64,000 bases of DNA from Oscarella lobularis (GCF_947507565.1 NC_089178.1:1240001-1304000), one strand, 5' to 3'; shown: positions 1-12,141, numbered from the stretch's first letter. Numbers and translations: made by a program. Notes: a model not told the origin generated them from the sequence alone.

Positions 1-21
1 GTTTGCTAGAGGTTCATTAAA

Positions 22-54
<33 letters not shown>

Positions 55-59
55 GACAG

Positions 60-261
60 TGCTGCCCTGGTTGGGTGAAAACTGACATGTCCAGTCATTC
101 TGGTCCTCTTTCACCAGATGAGGGTGCACTGGTTTTCTATCTTACTGTACACTCTTTTGCATTGTTTTCTAGGTGCAGAGACTCCGGTTTATTGCGCTCT
201 GCTGCCGCCTGGTAGCCCAACCGGAGAGTTCTTCCGCAAAAAGGCTGTTGCGGAGTGGTGA
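60..261 (+). CDS. CBR1: Carbonyl reductase (CBR1-type SDR), last two exons, 5' partial
   Basis: C-terminal end of a short-chain dehydrogenase/reductase of the carbonyl reductase 1 type, a cytosolic NADPH-dependent reductase of carbonyl compounds. The exon at 60-123 follows an AG acceptor and reads CCPGWVKTDM, the conserved SDR segment after the active site. After a GT-AG intron the exon at 173-261 reads GAETPVYCALLPP and ends KKAVAEW before TGA at 259-261, closely resembling the vertebrate CBR1 tail. The Rossmann fold and the catalytic Ser/Tyr/Lys lie left of the window. The upstream intron carries an (ATTT)n run at about 28-54. The next start codon is only 64 bp downstream. Family assignment is confident; which CBR paralogue it is cannot be decided from about 50 residues. 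Confidence 0.85.
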
Positions 262-325
262 CGCCTTTTTTTTATTGATTTTTTGTGTGTTTTGGCCATT
301 TACGGCCTGTCGTAAGAATATAAAC

Positions 326-1432
326 ATGGAGTCGGGATGGGATAGGCTACGAGACCTATTTGACCGACGGTAGGTACACCGGCGCTTTTCTCGAGCTGTC
401 GCCGTATTTCCCACACTCAGGCGAGGCGAAGAAGCAGCAGCGGAACTGCAATTTTGGCCCGTCGTCACATTTAGCGGCTCGTGCGTCGGATTTTTATTCG
501 GAGGACTCATGGGAGCACGATACGCGGCGGACAAGCACGTCCAACTAAACAAATCGACTCTATATCCAAATCAAATGCAAGCGCAGGTAAGCGTTGAGCG
601 TCAAAACGAGAAGGAGAATCGTTTCGAAGCGGAAGAACAGAGAGAACTCCACTCGGCCGCTATGATGGGCTTTGCGAGAGTCGGAGCTCGATGGGGATGG
701 CGACTGGGTGCCTTTGCAGGTCTTTATAGGTATAGGTCGTATTGAATCGAATAAAATGAGGGCGTAATTTGGGATTTAGTGCTATGAACATTGCGTTTGC
801 TGTGTATAGAGACAGGGACGACGCTTTGAATATGACAGCAGCTGGAGGTATATTTGTAGTGTAGCTGACCTCTATCTACCTCTATTTATATATATATATA
901 TAGCAATCAGTGGGGGTCTGTTTCGTATTCGTTTTGGATTGAAACCGTTTCTCGGTGGAATTGCGTTGGGAAGTCTTGTTAGGTTTGAGACGTTGATTAT
1001 TGATTTTGTACTAAAAGTTTATGGGCAGCATTTTTCTAGCTTTCCATTTGCTCTGCTTTTGCAGGGATTGGATCATCTGCTTTTGTCTGAAAAAGACAGA
1101 GAGGCGCGTCGAGAGAAGTCGCGAATGTTAAAAGAGGCGCGACTGCAGAAGAGGTCATGTGGGTGCAGCATATTGGGGAAATATCTCTCATGCTCAATTA
1201 TAGGAAGCAGCAAAGTGAAGAAGTACACGTATTGACTCAGAGAATGGAGGACGAATTAAGTGGCAGGATCGAGACGACTGCTACCGACTCTTTCGGACTG
1301 TCGCAATATTTTTCTTTGAGTAAGCCAACTGAAAATGAAAGGATCCCAGAGGACAAAAATTCGTCCAACTCTCGATTATATAATGCTTGGACGGAATTTA
1401 AGAGAATGTGCACGCGAAACATGTCAAAGTAA
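326..1432 (+). CDS. TIMMDC1: TIMMDC1 (complex I assembly factor of the mitochondrial inner membrane)
   Basis: Multipass inner-membrane protein of the Tim17/22/23 family needed for complex I assembly. The exons read are 326-369, 421-729, 780-847, 904-977, 1065-1153 and 1204-1432, giving about 270 residues (human 285). The start MESGWDRLRDLF matches the human PESGWDRLRELF block. Later blocks are GFLFGGLMGARY, ARWGWRLGAF, AISGGLFRIRFGL (TM segments) and a charged tail with EKDREARREKSR. A 50-bp intron at 1154-1203 joins two frames that otherwise look like separate ORFs, restoring one continuous C terminus. AATAAA lies at about 1482, downstream of the stop. The gene starts 64 bp after the CBR1 stop and converges on UBE2N. 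The C-terminal third is weakly conserved and the last two exons are the least certain part. Confidence 0.88.
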
Positions 1433-1618
1433 GACGCATAATATTGTGGAGATCAGCCAAAACATTGTATCATGACAAGGAAATAAATTTTTTGATTACA
1501 CCTAATTGATAGTGTATCTACTTATGATTACAGAGCACACAGTAAGAGAAGGTTGCCACTCTCGTCGTTCACATGCACGCACAATCACAGAAAGGGGAAA
1601 AAGAGAGAGAAATGACCG

Positions 1619-2292
1619 CTATTTTCTTGCATAGAGACGAGTCCAGGTTCGAGCTAAAAAATACGACAATAATTAAGGAAATGTCTTTAGATGACGTCAT
1701 ACCCGTTTCAATGGCTTTCGCTTCGTTCGTTTTCCACTGCTCAGCGACGTCATTCGCTAGAGGATCGTCGGGATTTGGCGCACTGAGAAGAGCTTGAATG
1801 GAGAGAAGAACGGTTCGAATTTGCAAAGCCGGACTCCACTTATCTATATAAAAGAGAATATGAGGTACAGAGTGCCCCGCCCCCCCTCTCAGGCACTCTT
1901 TACCCTTTAGAATATCTAGACATATTCTTCCTAGCTTATCGATATTGGGATGATAGATTTTTGTCATGAAGCGGACTTTGGGCGCCGACATGGGATATTC
2001 TTCGGGCAAGAATAGCTCGAGTTTGAACGTGCCTCCTTCGAAAGGCGACTAGACGTCGAGAGAGCGTTTTCTTCGTTTCGTTTCTCGCGCTAGGCGAGTT
2101 CGATTCTTACCTCGCGCGGCCCGTCGACGACCACATGAAAATATCGAGCGTTTTTCTCGTCTGGGACGGCGCTGATGCCCGGAACGGGTTCGGCGAACAG
2201 TCGCTGGGTTTCCTATTAAAACGTCCAATTGCGTTGAATTTGTTTCTCGAGTCAATTCCGACCTTGATTATTCGCCTCGGTAGGCCAGCCAT
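1619..2292 (-). CDS. UBE2N: Ubiquitin-conjugating enzyme E2 N (Ubc13)
   Basis: E2 enzyme that, with a UEV partner, builds Lys63-linked ubiquitin chains in DNA-damage tolerance and NF-kB-type signalling. There are five exons on the minus strand: 2263-2292, 2111-2212, 1904-2048, 1703-1843 and 1619-1653, which sum to 151 codons (150 residues; human 152). The start [15 protein letters not shown], the HPN motif within [19 protein letters not shown] (active-site Cys in GRICLD) and the block [19 protein letters not shown] are nearly identical to human. The only notable divergence is the end, TRLYARK, where human has TRLYAMNNI. It is divergently arranged with the actin-fusion gene (486 bp between start codons) and convergent with TIMMDC1. 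Confidence 0.97.
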
Positions 2293-2777
2293 TTTTTGTG
2301 GGCGTGGTCAAAGTACGCGCATGTGCAGCGTAAAGTCGGTACTGTATTGCAGAGATGTGTACGCGGTCGCAAAAAATGTTTTTCGCAAATAAATAATTTT
2401 TTAATTTCCGTAGAAGAAACGAAAGCGAAAGACGCGATTTTGCGGTTTATTCGGCTTCTAAGGTTCCCGTACAATTGGAATTCTTTAGTCCGCGCTTGCG
2501 CATAACGTATCCGCTTAGAGCAAAGCGTTTCTGTCCGTCGATCGGCACGAAGAAAAAGAATAGAAAGTAAGCAGTGCAGACCGCTTGCGACGAGGGGGGC
2601 CCCGGATCCGCTCGAGGACGTGCCTACGTCCAATTAGCGCGTCAAAGCAAACGTCGTCGCGGAATTAGGAACCCAGCGATCGTTGCGATTCTCCGCCGAA
2701 CGGGGCTTCGCAACAAACGCTTCTCTCTACTCAATAGGCCTAGCGCACGTTTTCGAAGAAAGGAAAAAACGGAAAAG
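2293..2777. promoter_or_regulatory. Divergent promoter between UBE2N and the actin-fusion gene
   Basis: This 485-bp segment lies between two divergent start codons and holds no convincing exon. It contains GCGCATGTGC at 2317-2326 and CGCGCTTGCGCA at 2491-2502, both one base from the palindromic NRF1 consensus (core GCATGCGC). No TATA box stands out at either side. The regulatory role is inferred from position and motifs only. Confidence 0.45.
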
Positions 2778-5700
2778 ATGAGCGTCGAAGAATTCTCCAT
2801 AACGCAATGCACCGACGCCGAATTCGAAGACGCGCTGCTTCGATTCAACCTGCCGGTACGTACGGGGAAAGAAAAGGGAGCGTTTTTTGTATTGACTACC
2901 GCGTTTTTTGTCCTCGGGGCGCCTCGACTCCCCCGGGGCCGCGATCGCACCACAGGAACTTCAAGCGGCCGTCGACGTTTTCGAGAAGCAAATCGACGTC
3001 GAACAACGCATCCAAGCCGGCTTACAGAGTCTCATCAAGCTTTACAAGTAAATGGATGCCGGGATGATGACGTCAGTATAAATTTTTTCTCTTTGAAGGT
3101 CTCAACCTGCGTTGGCGAAAAAGTCGGCAATTTTTTTTGTAGTAGTTTTTTGGTTTTTGAATTTTTTTTCTTTTAGGGATACGTCTGTGAATAAATTTAT
3201 GGCGAGCACAAAACAGCTGGTTTCCAGTCAGGGACGATTGGCTACGTTGAAGAGTCGTCGTCTTCGCTGCGCTAAAAAGGTTCGAGATTTTAATTAGGAA
3301 AGAAAGAAAAAGAAAGAAAGAAAGAAAGAAAGAAATCCTTATTGTATATATCATATCTTTAGAGAATCGATATTGAAGGAGACGACATTGGTCAAGTAAG
3401 AAATTATTTTTTTTCTGTATTGAACTCGGCTAATACTTGGCTCAGGATGACGAAAATGGGAGTCAAGGAGAAGCGGCGTCTGCCGGCCAGAAATTGGTAT
3501 GCAGTGGGAAACATCTGTTTTTAGGAACACCCACGCTTTCCTCCTCCTCCCCTAGGGTCTCGATCGCTACTATCAAGGCTATCGTCCGGGCGTGCGCAAA
3601 GAAAAGCCCCCGCCGGTCGCGCCGCGTCCAAAACGTCCCAAAGCGCCGGCCGTGTCTCCCGCAATGCAACGCAAACCCATCGTCCAAGCCGTTCAAATAC
3701 CGCGTCCTTCAACGACGGAACTGATGCGGAAGAAAGAGCCGGTCGCCTCGGGGCGGACAGCGCCGCCGACGCCGCCCGTTCGACGCACGGTGATAGCGCA
3801 CGGGATGTCGCTCGGAAGCGTCGACTTGACCGTCTTTATCAAACCTCGTCGAAGTCAGCCTGTTTATGCGAGATCGATTCCACAGACGTTCACTTATATT
3901 CAAACGGAATCGCACGCCACACCGGCGGTCACCGCCGCCGCCGCTCCACTGCCGTCGCATCGCTTGCCTTCGTCGCGAGACGCTCCCACGACGGCGATGC
4001 CGCCGCCGCCGTCGCACGTTTCCGTCGCCGAAGTGCCGCTTTTTTTGCATCCACTCAAAGCGAATGTACAAAGAGGTTCGAGTCCAAGCGCCGCCGCCGC
4101 TCCGGGATCTCGTTTGGGGCCGGTGAGAAAACGAGCGTCGACTTTACCGAGTCGTAATCGCGCCGCCAATCCCGGCGGCACGACGCTGACGCCGCTTCCC
4201 ATTCAAGAATCAATCGTTCACATTCCGGCGCCCGCGACGAACGTCGCTCGTCCCGAACCGCCACCGGTGACGCCGACGCCGACGACAGTAAATGAAAGTT
4301 CGGAGGACGAGAGCGGCGACGTTGTGACGTCTGTCACTATACAGCCGCATTGCTATGTCGATCCCAGTGGCGACGATGAGGAGAAAACGCGTCCTCGCAC
4401 TGCGACGTCGCCTCTCGTCTTCGACGCGTCCTTTGGCGAAGTTCGAGTTCGAGTCAGCGGCGGGCGACCGAGAAGCGCAAGCACTGGACCCAGCAGCGCC
4501 GCCGCCGCCGCCGCCGCCAACGAGAGACAAAAAGCGAAGATATTAATCGAAGGCGAGCGACAGGCGGACGCCGACGGAATTCCGTTAGTCGAAACGAGAG
4601 ATGTCGAGCAGGAAGAAGAGACGACGGAGGCGGAACCGGATCGTCCGCCGAGTCCGGCGTTCGTCGATTCCGACGAAGAGGTTCCGCCGCCGATGCCGGA
4701 TCGTCCGCGAGACGATTACGCGGTGAGAATACGCATTGCGAGGGACATTCCTCAGATGATACACGAGCCAGTTCGTCCGCCCGTGCGCATTCAGAACACC
4801 TGCGCAGACTGGGACATCGACGAAGAGAATGACGACGACGACGAAAACAAAGGAAAGGAGCTTGAAATTGCAATCGAACCGCAACCGGAATTGGTTCTCG
4901 TCACTCATAGTGCCCCTGATTGGGGAGATGATTTCGTAAAAGAGGAGGAGGAGGAAGAGGAGCCGCCGCCCCGACCCATCGAACCGGAGTACCCTGAACA
5001 TGATCGCGTTGAGGAACCGGTTTTCGTGCGCCCCGTGTCGCCGTCGGAGGCGTGGCCGGACGTTCGATCGCCGAGTCCCGAGCCCTTGGAGCTGTTGGAC
5101 ATCGTTCAGCCGGAAGTGATCGAGATCAATTTGCCGGAGGAAAGCGCGCCGCTTTCCGTGATCAGCGAAATCGACGTAGAGCTCAAAGTGCCGGCTGTCG
5201 ACGACAAAACCGTTGAACCGACGTTTCCGAAAATCGACGACGAGACGGATGACGTTGACGCGCCGGAAGTTGATTGGTCACAGTTGGTTATTATAAGCAA
5301 CAAGCCGGCAAAGCCAGGTGGGTGAATAAAAAAGATAAAAACGAGGATAGGTTTTTGAAATTTTATCTAGTTCCCGTCTCTATTACTCTGCTGAGAATTA
5401 TCGTTTCCGATCCTCAAGTCCATCCTGATTACATCGATTACAAAATCGATTTTAAAGTAGGCGTGCAATAGGAATTTTTTAATCGTTTTTTCATTTTTTT
5501 CTCAGTCTTGTTTGCCTTGTTTTCCGTGGGGCGAATCCGTGGTTCGGCGTCGTCTTCAGGAATTTGTGTGGCTGCGAAAGAAGCTCAAATCGCCTGGCGT
5601 CTACGTTCCTCCAATACTTGGATCTTTGGATAAGTTGGATGAACTGCAGGACGCTTTGCAGCACTGCCTACGCTTGTACGTCAAATAGAAAGCCCGTCTT

Positions 5701-8700
5701 CTCTCTGACTTCTTTTTTCTAATAGGATTTGTTCGGATCCCATGCATCAATACGAAGACGCATTGCATTTGTTCTTGACGTCCGAGTTTCCCATTCCGGA
5801 CGCAATTTTTATTAATTCGTCGGAAATCGGTAAGAAAACGAATCCCCCAAGTCTCAAAGTCGCCCGCACAATCAATGTCGTCCTTAGACGAAATGCTCGT
5901 GGATGATCCGGAGAAGATTGAGGACGAGGTGAGTGCGGCTCAGGAATCTCGGAACGAAAACGACGCGAGGATCGACTTTCTTTCTTTCTTCTAGGATCTC
6001 TCCGATGAAAATGAAGTCGACGTTTCCGCAAGAGAGAACGATCCCTATCAATGGACCGCGCACGGAGACATCGAATTAGAACTGACCATGTTGGACAATC
6101 TTCGTCCCTTGTCGGAACGCGAAGATCGATTTGAGGGCGGCGTCGCCGGATTGGGTCCGGATAATCGACTCGCCTTTGGCTTGCTTCCGAAGAAAGGCGG
6201 CCAAGAGCCGTCTCCTGGGGAACAACTCAGTACGAGAACGACGTTTCTGGAAGAAAAGGCGGCTGCGCCTCCGACTTCCGTCGAAGCGTGGCTCACTGCT
6301 TTGGAAATGCCACAGTAAGGGAAACGGATGTGGGTTTGAGTAACTAGAGTCGTATGATCTCTTTAGGTACATTCCGAGATTCATTGAGTATGGGTATGAT
6401 GAAATTTGGGTGTGTGCTCATCTCGATGACGATGACTTGATACAGCTGGGTATCATCAATGCAGAGCACAGGCAAGATGTCGTCCCGCTGTTGTTTCCCT
6501 TTCTCTACTACGTGGCTCTTCTTTTAGGAAGATTCTGATATCGAATGCCAATCTTTGGAAGTATCAACTCAATCCTGAAGACATCAATACTCAAGAGGTT
6601 AGTTAGTTAGTGCACGTGCATTTGAAGAAACGCCAGTTCAACTTATCTGGCTTTAGGGTGAAATAAGCAACGGCGGCGGCGGCGGCGACATGTCGCTTCT
6701 TTTGAACACAGCGCAAGCGGATCAACTTCAAGCTGAACTCGACATGGCAACGCTTACGTCGCCAAAGAGCCCAGAAGCAGCGACTATCATCGAGCCCTTG
6801 TCTTCGCCGCCAACAAAGTCGCCTATTCCGTCAGCGTCAACGTCATCGCTGGGAACTGCCATCGACGGTCCCGGATCTCCTGATCTTTCCATTCCACGCG
6901 ACGATCGGACGGTGATTCGTTCCGCGTCCGCGTCCATGGTCAACGCGCGTGCCGCCGCCGGTCAAGGCGACGGCGTCACGCATCACTGGTTGCGTTTAAC
7001 GACCGAGCATAAGGGAATCGACTCGGATTACGGCGTCAGTGGCTTGCACGTGCGCGATCGCGGCAGTTTGGCTATTTTTGGGACTTTGCCGCGCGTTCGG
7101 CCGAGCGGAGATGATCGTCGAGAGCTTGGGAAACTGGACGAAAAACGATCTGACTATGTGTCTGTCAAAGCGTGGGATCCAGTATGTATATGTATATGAG
7201 ATTTAGGATTTGACGTCAGAATATTATTTATTATTTTCTTTCTTTAGACTCCGCTTTTGATTGATTTATATGATGACATTCGTATTGCTCCGGAGGCTGT
7301 CACCAAGGTGATGGATACTTAGTTCTTCCGCCTCTATTCTCCGTTACAATTTTTTTTATTAGCCGTTGAAGTACGTTTCTATGAATAAGACGAATATGGG
7401 CGTTCGCATTGAGGCTTACCTGGATAAACTTCCTTTGAATCAGAAAAAGGTGCGATAGGGCAAACAGCCTCTGGTTTTGGATTTCTTATTTATTTTTGTG
7501 TGTCTAGCCGTCTTTTCTGCATGGATGGAAGAAGAGATATTTTAAAGCCACGGACGGAAATTTGTTTTATTTTGACGTAATTTTTAAAATAGCAAATAAT
7601 CGAGATTTGATTTCCTTTTTTAGGACAAGAAGAGTGAAAGGGCTTTGGGATTTATTAAATTAGCTGGCAGCCGAGTTAGAATTTCTCAAATTTCCTTTCT
7701 ATTGTTATGACGAAACGGCTTCAATTAGATACAGAGAACGGGCGACAGGCAGATACAAGTTTTGGACAAGGTGGGGCGACGCGTTGTCCGCAATGTGACG
7801 TAATCATTAATTGCTTGCTTTAGAGGGGAAAGTTCATGATGCTTCGAACTCAGTCGAAAGGAGAGGCTTTGGACTGGGCTGCGGCTCTTGAACAAGAAAG
7901 TATCATAATGACGTCAGACGAACGTCATTTTCTCAACGTAATGATGACTAAAGATACCCATTGATTTATTATTTGATTTTTTTTATTTTGTGCAGTTAAG
8001 AGCCGTGATCATAGATCTAGGATCTTCGTCCATTCGAGCAGGAATTGCGTACGAAAATGGCAAGTTATCGTCACCTCATCACTGCCAAAATGACGCCTTT
8101 TGTTTAGCCTATCCCCAAATGTTTTTCCCCAGCGTCATTGCAGTTGATAAACGACAGAGGTGAGCTCGATTTCTTAGTGAGATTTCGAATTAAATTTATG
8201 TCGCGAAGTGCGACGCGAAAACTGGGAATCGAAGCGTTGCGTCCCGACGTTCGGGACTTGTGCAAAGTCTATTATCCTTTCAAGCCTTCTGCCGGCGTCA
8301 ATAAGGTCGACTAAGATACATAGAAAGACGTGAACACTTTGCTTGATCTCTTTTATATATATAGGCAGCCAGTGCGGACGCTCAAGACTTGATTTTTATT
8401 TTCAATCACGTTTTTGAGTACTTGCAGGCGGATCCGCGCCAATTTAAGGTACGTTCTCGCGTCAGCGTTCTCGCACGGGTCCTTGAGTTGATCTTGCGCA
8501 GGTCATCGTGGCCGTTTCTCAGTTCATGACTCAGAAAGACAAGGTAGCGTAAGTAGTTCGTCGCCCAATCGCCGTCGTCACAACTTGGCTTCTAGGAAGT
8601 CGTGATGAACGTTCTGTTGGAACAGCTCGGCGCTCAGGCCGTCTACTTACAGGAACAGCCCATTTTATCCATGTACTCCTATCACGAAACGACGGGGGTT

Positions 8701-9780
8701 GTCGTTGACGTAGGAGAGCGCATCGACATCGTTCCAGTGGACCAAGGCTCGCGATTTTTTGACTTTCGCCGACGTACGGTTTTATTTTCTATTCTGTTAT
8801 AGGTTTCGTCGTGGAAGCTGGCGTCTCTCGTCTTCCCTACGGAGGGAGTGCTTTGACCGAATCTCTGATGCGTCTTCTCACAGAGACGGGACACCGGTGA
8901 GATCGTTTCTTAATTTGTCTTTTTTTTATTACGCGAACACGCGAGCCCTGTAGATACTTCTCCGAAATCGAATTGTACATTGCTCGATATCTCAAGGAAA
9001 AGGTTATACGAGACAGCCTACTCCTTTTTTGCGTTCCTAAATAGTTTGCACGTACGGATAGGCTGCATTTGTCGCGTTGAATTACGATCACACAGTCAGC
9101 GCCGTCAAAGCGCATCCACAACGATACACTGAAACGGTTGACGTAAAGAAGTTCTCTCTTCCCGACGATGCCAAGTACACGGCAATAATCCAGGGCTTTT
9201 TTTTATAATCTATTCTGCGATAGAGTGATTCCCCTGATTACAGAGCGTTTTGACTGCGCCGAAGGCCTTTTTAATCCTCGTACTATGCTGCACAAAGATA
9301 ATCCCGGCGTTCACGAGCTTGTACACAAAGCGGTGCAAGCGTGCAGCATTGATACGAGAAAAGATCTCTACAGGTTCGAAACTGCCACCAAACGTTTTTT
9401 CTCTCCTCACACGTCTCCTCTTTTTTTTAGGAATATCTTTTTGAGTGGCGGAACTACGACTATACCGGGTTTGGCGCTAGTTTGTGTGTAATTTGGCTTT
9501 GTTTTGAGGTATTGAGATCATAGGCTTTGCTGAGCGTCTTGAAAGAGAAATCAGCGCTCTTGTACCGCCGTCCGTTCTTGTGCAGGTACAGAAATATATG
9601 CATAGGCTGCTAGATTTTTGAGTTCTTTGTAAGGTGCACGCTCATCCTGATCGTCAGCACTCTGCATTTGCTGGCGCAGCCGTCGCTGCTGCACTTTCCA
9701 CTTTTGACGAGATGTGCGTGTGGCAGGATGATTGGCTGCAGAATGGTCCCGATTCTATGCGAAAATGGTCATTGTATTGA
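2778..9780 (+). CDS. HR1 - proline-rich - PX - SAM - PH - actin-like fusion protein
   Basis: About 33 exons encode roughly 1,700 residues in one continuous frame. The start MSVEEFSITQ is followed by an HR1/REM-like helical hairpin (about residues 27-90, exons 2956-3047 and 3177-3279). A long exon (3556-5317) carries PxxP motifs such as KPPPVAPRPKRPK and acidic stretches. A PX domain follows (about 5369-5680: YIDYKIDFK, VVRRRLQEFVWLRKKL), then SAM (about 6280-6600: VEAWLTALEMPQYIPRFIEY) and PH (about 7508-7910: FLHGWKKRYFKATDG, terminal Trp in ALDWAAALE). The actin-like domain (7996-9780) has VIIDLGSSSIRAGIAYENG, SGGTTTIPG and the C-terminal FDEMCVWQDDWLQNGP. The PH exon ends ERHFLN and is spliced in phase 0 to LRAVIIDLG, so the fusion does not rest on a frame jump. 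The domains suggest a membrane-recruited, Rho-responsive actin-related protein. This is inference; I know no family with this order. Confidence 0.85.
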
Positions 9781-9912
9781 CGTGCATGTACATCTGATTA
9801 ACGCGCTCGATGTTGCTCACCTTCTCTGTGCGTTCTAACCTTACCTTGTCGTGTGTAGGTGTACACACTGTACGTATTCTAACAAGGCTGTCACGTGGGT
9901 ACGACGTCATCG

Positions 9913-11416
9913 ATGCACGAAGCAGCGGAGTCAATTGAGACGCTCTCGTGGCTCATTGAAACTCGCGAAGCTGATCGTCTTGCGCCAAATGAAGTTCTCA
10001 AGGCTTGGGATACGGAATCGCCACGGCAGCGCTTCGATCTTCTCTCCGAATTGCCAGTAGAACTTTCTCTTCACATTCTCGACTATATCTCCGTCGTCGA
10101 TCTCAGTTTACGCGTCTCGTTCGTCTGCAGAACGTGGAACGAGCTCGCGCAGGACGGTTGGCTTTGGCGGCGTTTCGTCGTTCCAGAAAACGCGATTTTT
10201 CGTCCGCGAAAATTGCTCTCCATATCGCACAAACTCCAAAACGTTCGACATCTCGATTTGACGTCACCGAGCAAATTATCGGCAAAGGACTTGGAGCCAA
10301 TTTTTCCATTTCTGACGTCACTAAATCGACTTCAAGCCGGCTTCGTGGACGATCTCACGCCCCGCTGCGTGCAAATCATAACGAAAAATTGTCCCCACTT
10401 AGAACACGTGAACTTGGAAGGATGTGCTCACGTGACAAATAGAACGCTTCTCCTATTAAAATCGCTTGTATTGAAATCGCTTAATTTATCTCATTGCACC
10501 GAAATCGGTGAAGACGATCTCATCGATCTGATTAAGAATCAACCTAAACTGACTTATTTGAACGTTGACGGCATTCCTTGGACTTCAGTTCAACTCTGTT
10601 CCGTCTTGAAAGAACGTCCTTTGGTATTTCTGCATCTTGACGGAGCCGAGATGGAAGACGACTGTTTGGAGTGCGTGTCGCACTGCCGAAAACTCGAGAA
10701 TTTAAGTATTTCGTTTTGCGAGGAGATGAGCGACGCGGGACTGTTGAGTCTGAGCAGTTTGCGGTGTTTGAAATCACTGAGATTGAAGAAGGGATTCGGA
10801 TTTAGTTCGTATGGGTTTACTTCTTTGTTTTGGCCATGGGAAAATGGTCCTGGAATGCAAATGACGTGTCTTCATTTGACTGAATGTACTGCAGTCGACG
10901 ATCAAGTTGTGGCAATAATGGCTACATGGTAAACGGGTTTTATTTATTTATTTATTTATTTATGTATTTATTGATACATTGGTTGTGTCTAGTTTTTTGA
11001 ATTTGAGGCTTCTTGATTTGGCTTGGTGTTGGGAAATTACTGACGCTGGAGTCGCTTCTATTGTTCAAAATCTAAGGTACTAAGAATTGCATTAGAAATG
11101 TGTGTGTGCTATTTTTATCGTCTTAGACATTTAGAGCAATTTAATGCGTGCGGGCTAAACAGGATCATTGGAATACCCTTCTCCAATATTCCTAATCAAC
11201 TTCCAAAGTTAAAACTGCTTGACTGCAGACAATGCCACAGTGTAAGAGGGGAAAAAGTGACACGTTTTCTCTCTCGTTCATAAAAATTGACTTCAGGTTC
11301 AAGATCCCATTCTGTATCAGATTGCAAGCCTCATGCCACAGCTGACCATAATAGATTACTATGATGACGTCATAGATGGTTCCGCTTGGAAAACTCGCCT
11401 TGCAAGTGAAACGTAA
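9913..11416 (+). CDS. F-box and leucine-rich repeat protein (FBXL type)
   Basis: Probable substrate-recognition subunit of an SCF ubiquitin ligase. Exons 9913-10928, 10993-11076, 11127-11241 and 11297-11416 give about 444 residues. The start MHEAAESIETLSWL is followed by an F-box at about residues 38-85 (LSELPVELSLHILDYI ... CRTWNELAQDGWLWRRF) and then about ten LRRs of the cysteine-containing type (HLEHVNLEGCAHVT, LKSLNLSHCTEIG, LLDLAWCWEITDAGV). Most of the protein lies in one large exon, unlike its intron-dense neighbours. It begins 132 bp after the actin-fusion stop and converges on DPM3 with a 78-bp gap. The F-box places it with SKP1 partners; the specific FBXL orthologue is not recognised. 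Confidence 0.88.
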
Positions 11417-11494
11417 AATACCATTTTTTTATTATGCGTTGTACGAAAGCGATTAGGAAGGCAAGAGCACGTGATAATTATTTTCAAGAAATGT

Positions 11495-11936
11495 TCAAAA
11501 TTTGATTCCTTTCTTGGCGAGGTCCTTTCTGGCCTCTTTGATTTCCTAAGAAAAAATTGTTTAAGGTACTAACTTGTCAATTTGTCTGATTGTCTACTTG
11601 TTTTAGGGATTCTGACGCTTCTGTGCAATCGTTGAAGGTAATCAGTTTGAATCCAATATAGGACAATGAAAAGCACTGAGAAAAACTTCACTTTAGGCAC
11701 GTTGGTATGCTAATCCAAGTGCTTACTCCAAACGTGACGAGGACATAGAGTGGAAACTAAGCCAGAAAGAAATGGGACGTTTGTTTTATGAGGAAGCCCC
11801 TCCCCCTCTCCCTTACGGGTAGAAAAGCCTCCTTTAGTCGAGGACCAACTTGTAGCGGAGTGCAGTCTGCAATCACGATCACCCAAAGGCCTAAGAGGAG
11901 ACCTCCAGCGAGTAGCCACTGCACGAGCTTCGTCAT
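11495..11936 (-). CDS. DPM3: Dolichol-phosphate mannosyltransferase subunit 3
   Basis: Small ER membrane protein that anchors the DPM1 catalytic subunit, supplying dolichol-P-mannose for N-glycans and GPI anchors. Exons (minus strand) 11817-11936, 11727-11756, 11598-11675 and 11495-11545 give 92 residues, the same length as human DPM3. The N terminus MTKLVQWLLAGGLLLGLWV is the first membrane helix, FPLYVLVTFG|CFSLSYIGF the second, followed by TFNDCTEASESLKQ|EIKEARKDLAKKGIKF, which matches the human TFHDCEDAARELQ...RRGLRF coiled coil. All exon phases are 0. One exon is only 30 nt long. It is divergent from COPG with 205 bp between start codons. Confidence 0.95.
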
Positions 11937-12141
11937 GTTTGGAAGTGTTAGCGCACGCATCAGACGAGCGAAAGTCAAGGAAAGCGAAACGTTTAGCAGT
12001 TGGGCATTGGGGAATAGTCTATAAAAACCCCGACGTATTCAGAAGTCAACTCCAAGTACCAAAAACTCGTCAATAATCCTGTTTTTACATCCCGCATGCG
12101 CACTAGACATTCCGACGTGGCATCTCGTCTCTCGACCGAAA
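11937..12141. promoter_or_regulatory. Divergent promoter DPM3/COPG with NRF1-like palindrome
   Basis: 205 bp between the start codons of DPM3 (-) and gamma-COP (+). It contains CGCATGCGCA at 12093-12102, which fits the core of the NRF1 consensus (YGCGCAYGCGCR). No TATA box is obvious. Bidirectional promoter use is inferred from geometry. Confidence 0.5.

Noticed and set aside
939-1432. Two overlapping plus-strand ORFs in different frames, looking like a frameshifted gene
   Set aside because: A 50-bp GT-AG intron (1154-1203) joins them in phase as the last exons of TIMMDC1.
8747-8775. GT donor after DFRR in the actin-like region instead of a GC donor
   Set aside because: It would leave an intron of about 29 bp and insert about ten residues into a conserved actin loop; the GC donor gives the expected length.
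11597-11820. Plus-strand reading with ARWYANPSAYSKRDED between apparent AG and GT sites
   Set aside because: It is antisense to DPM3, whose four exons match the family over their whole length.
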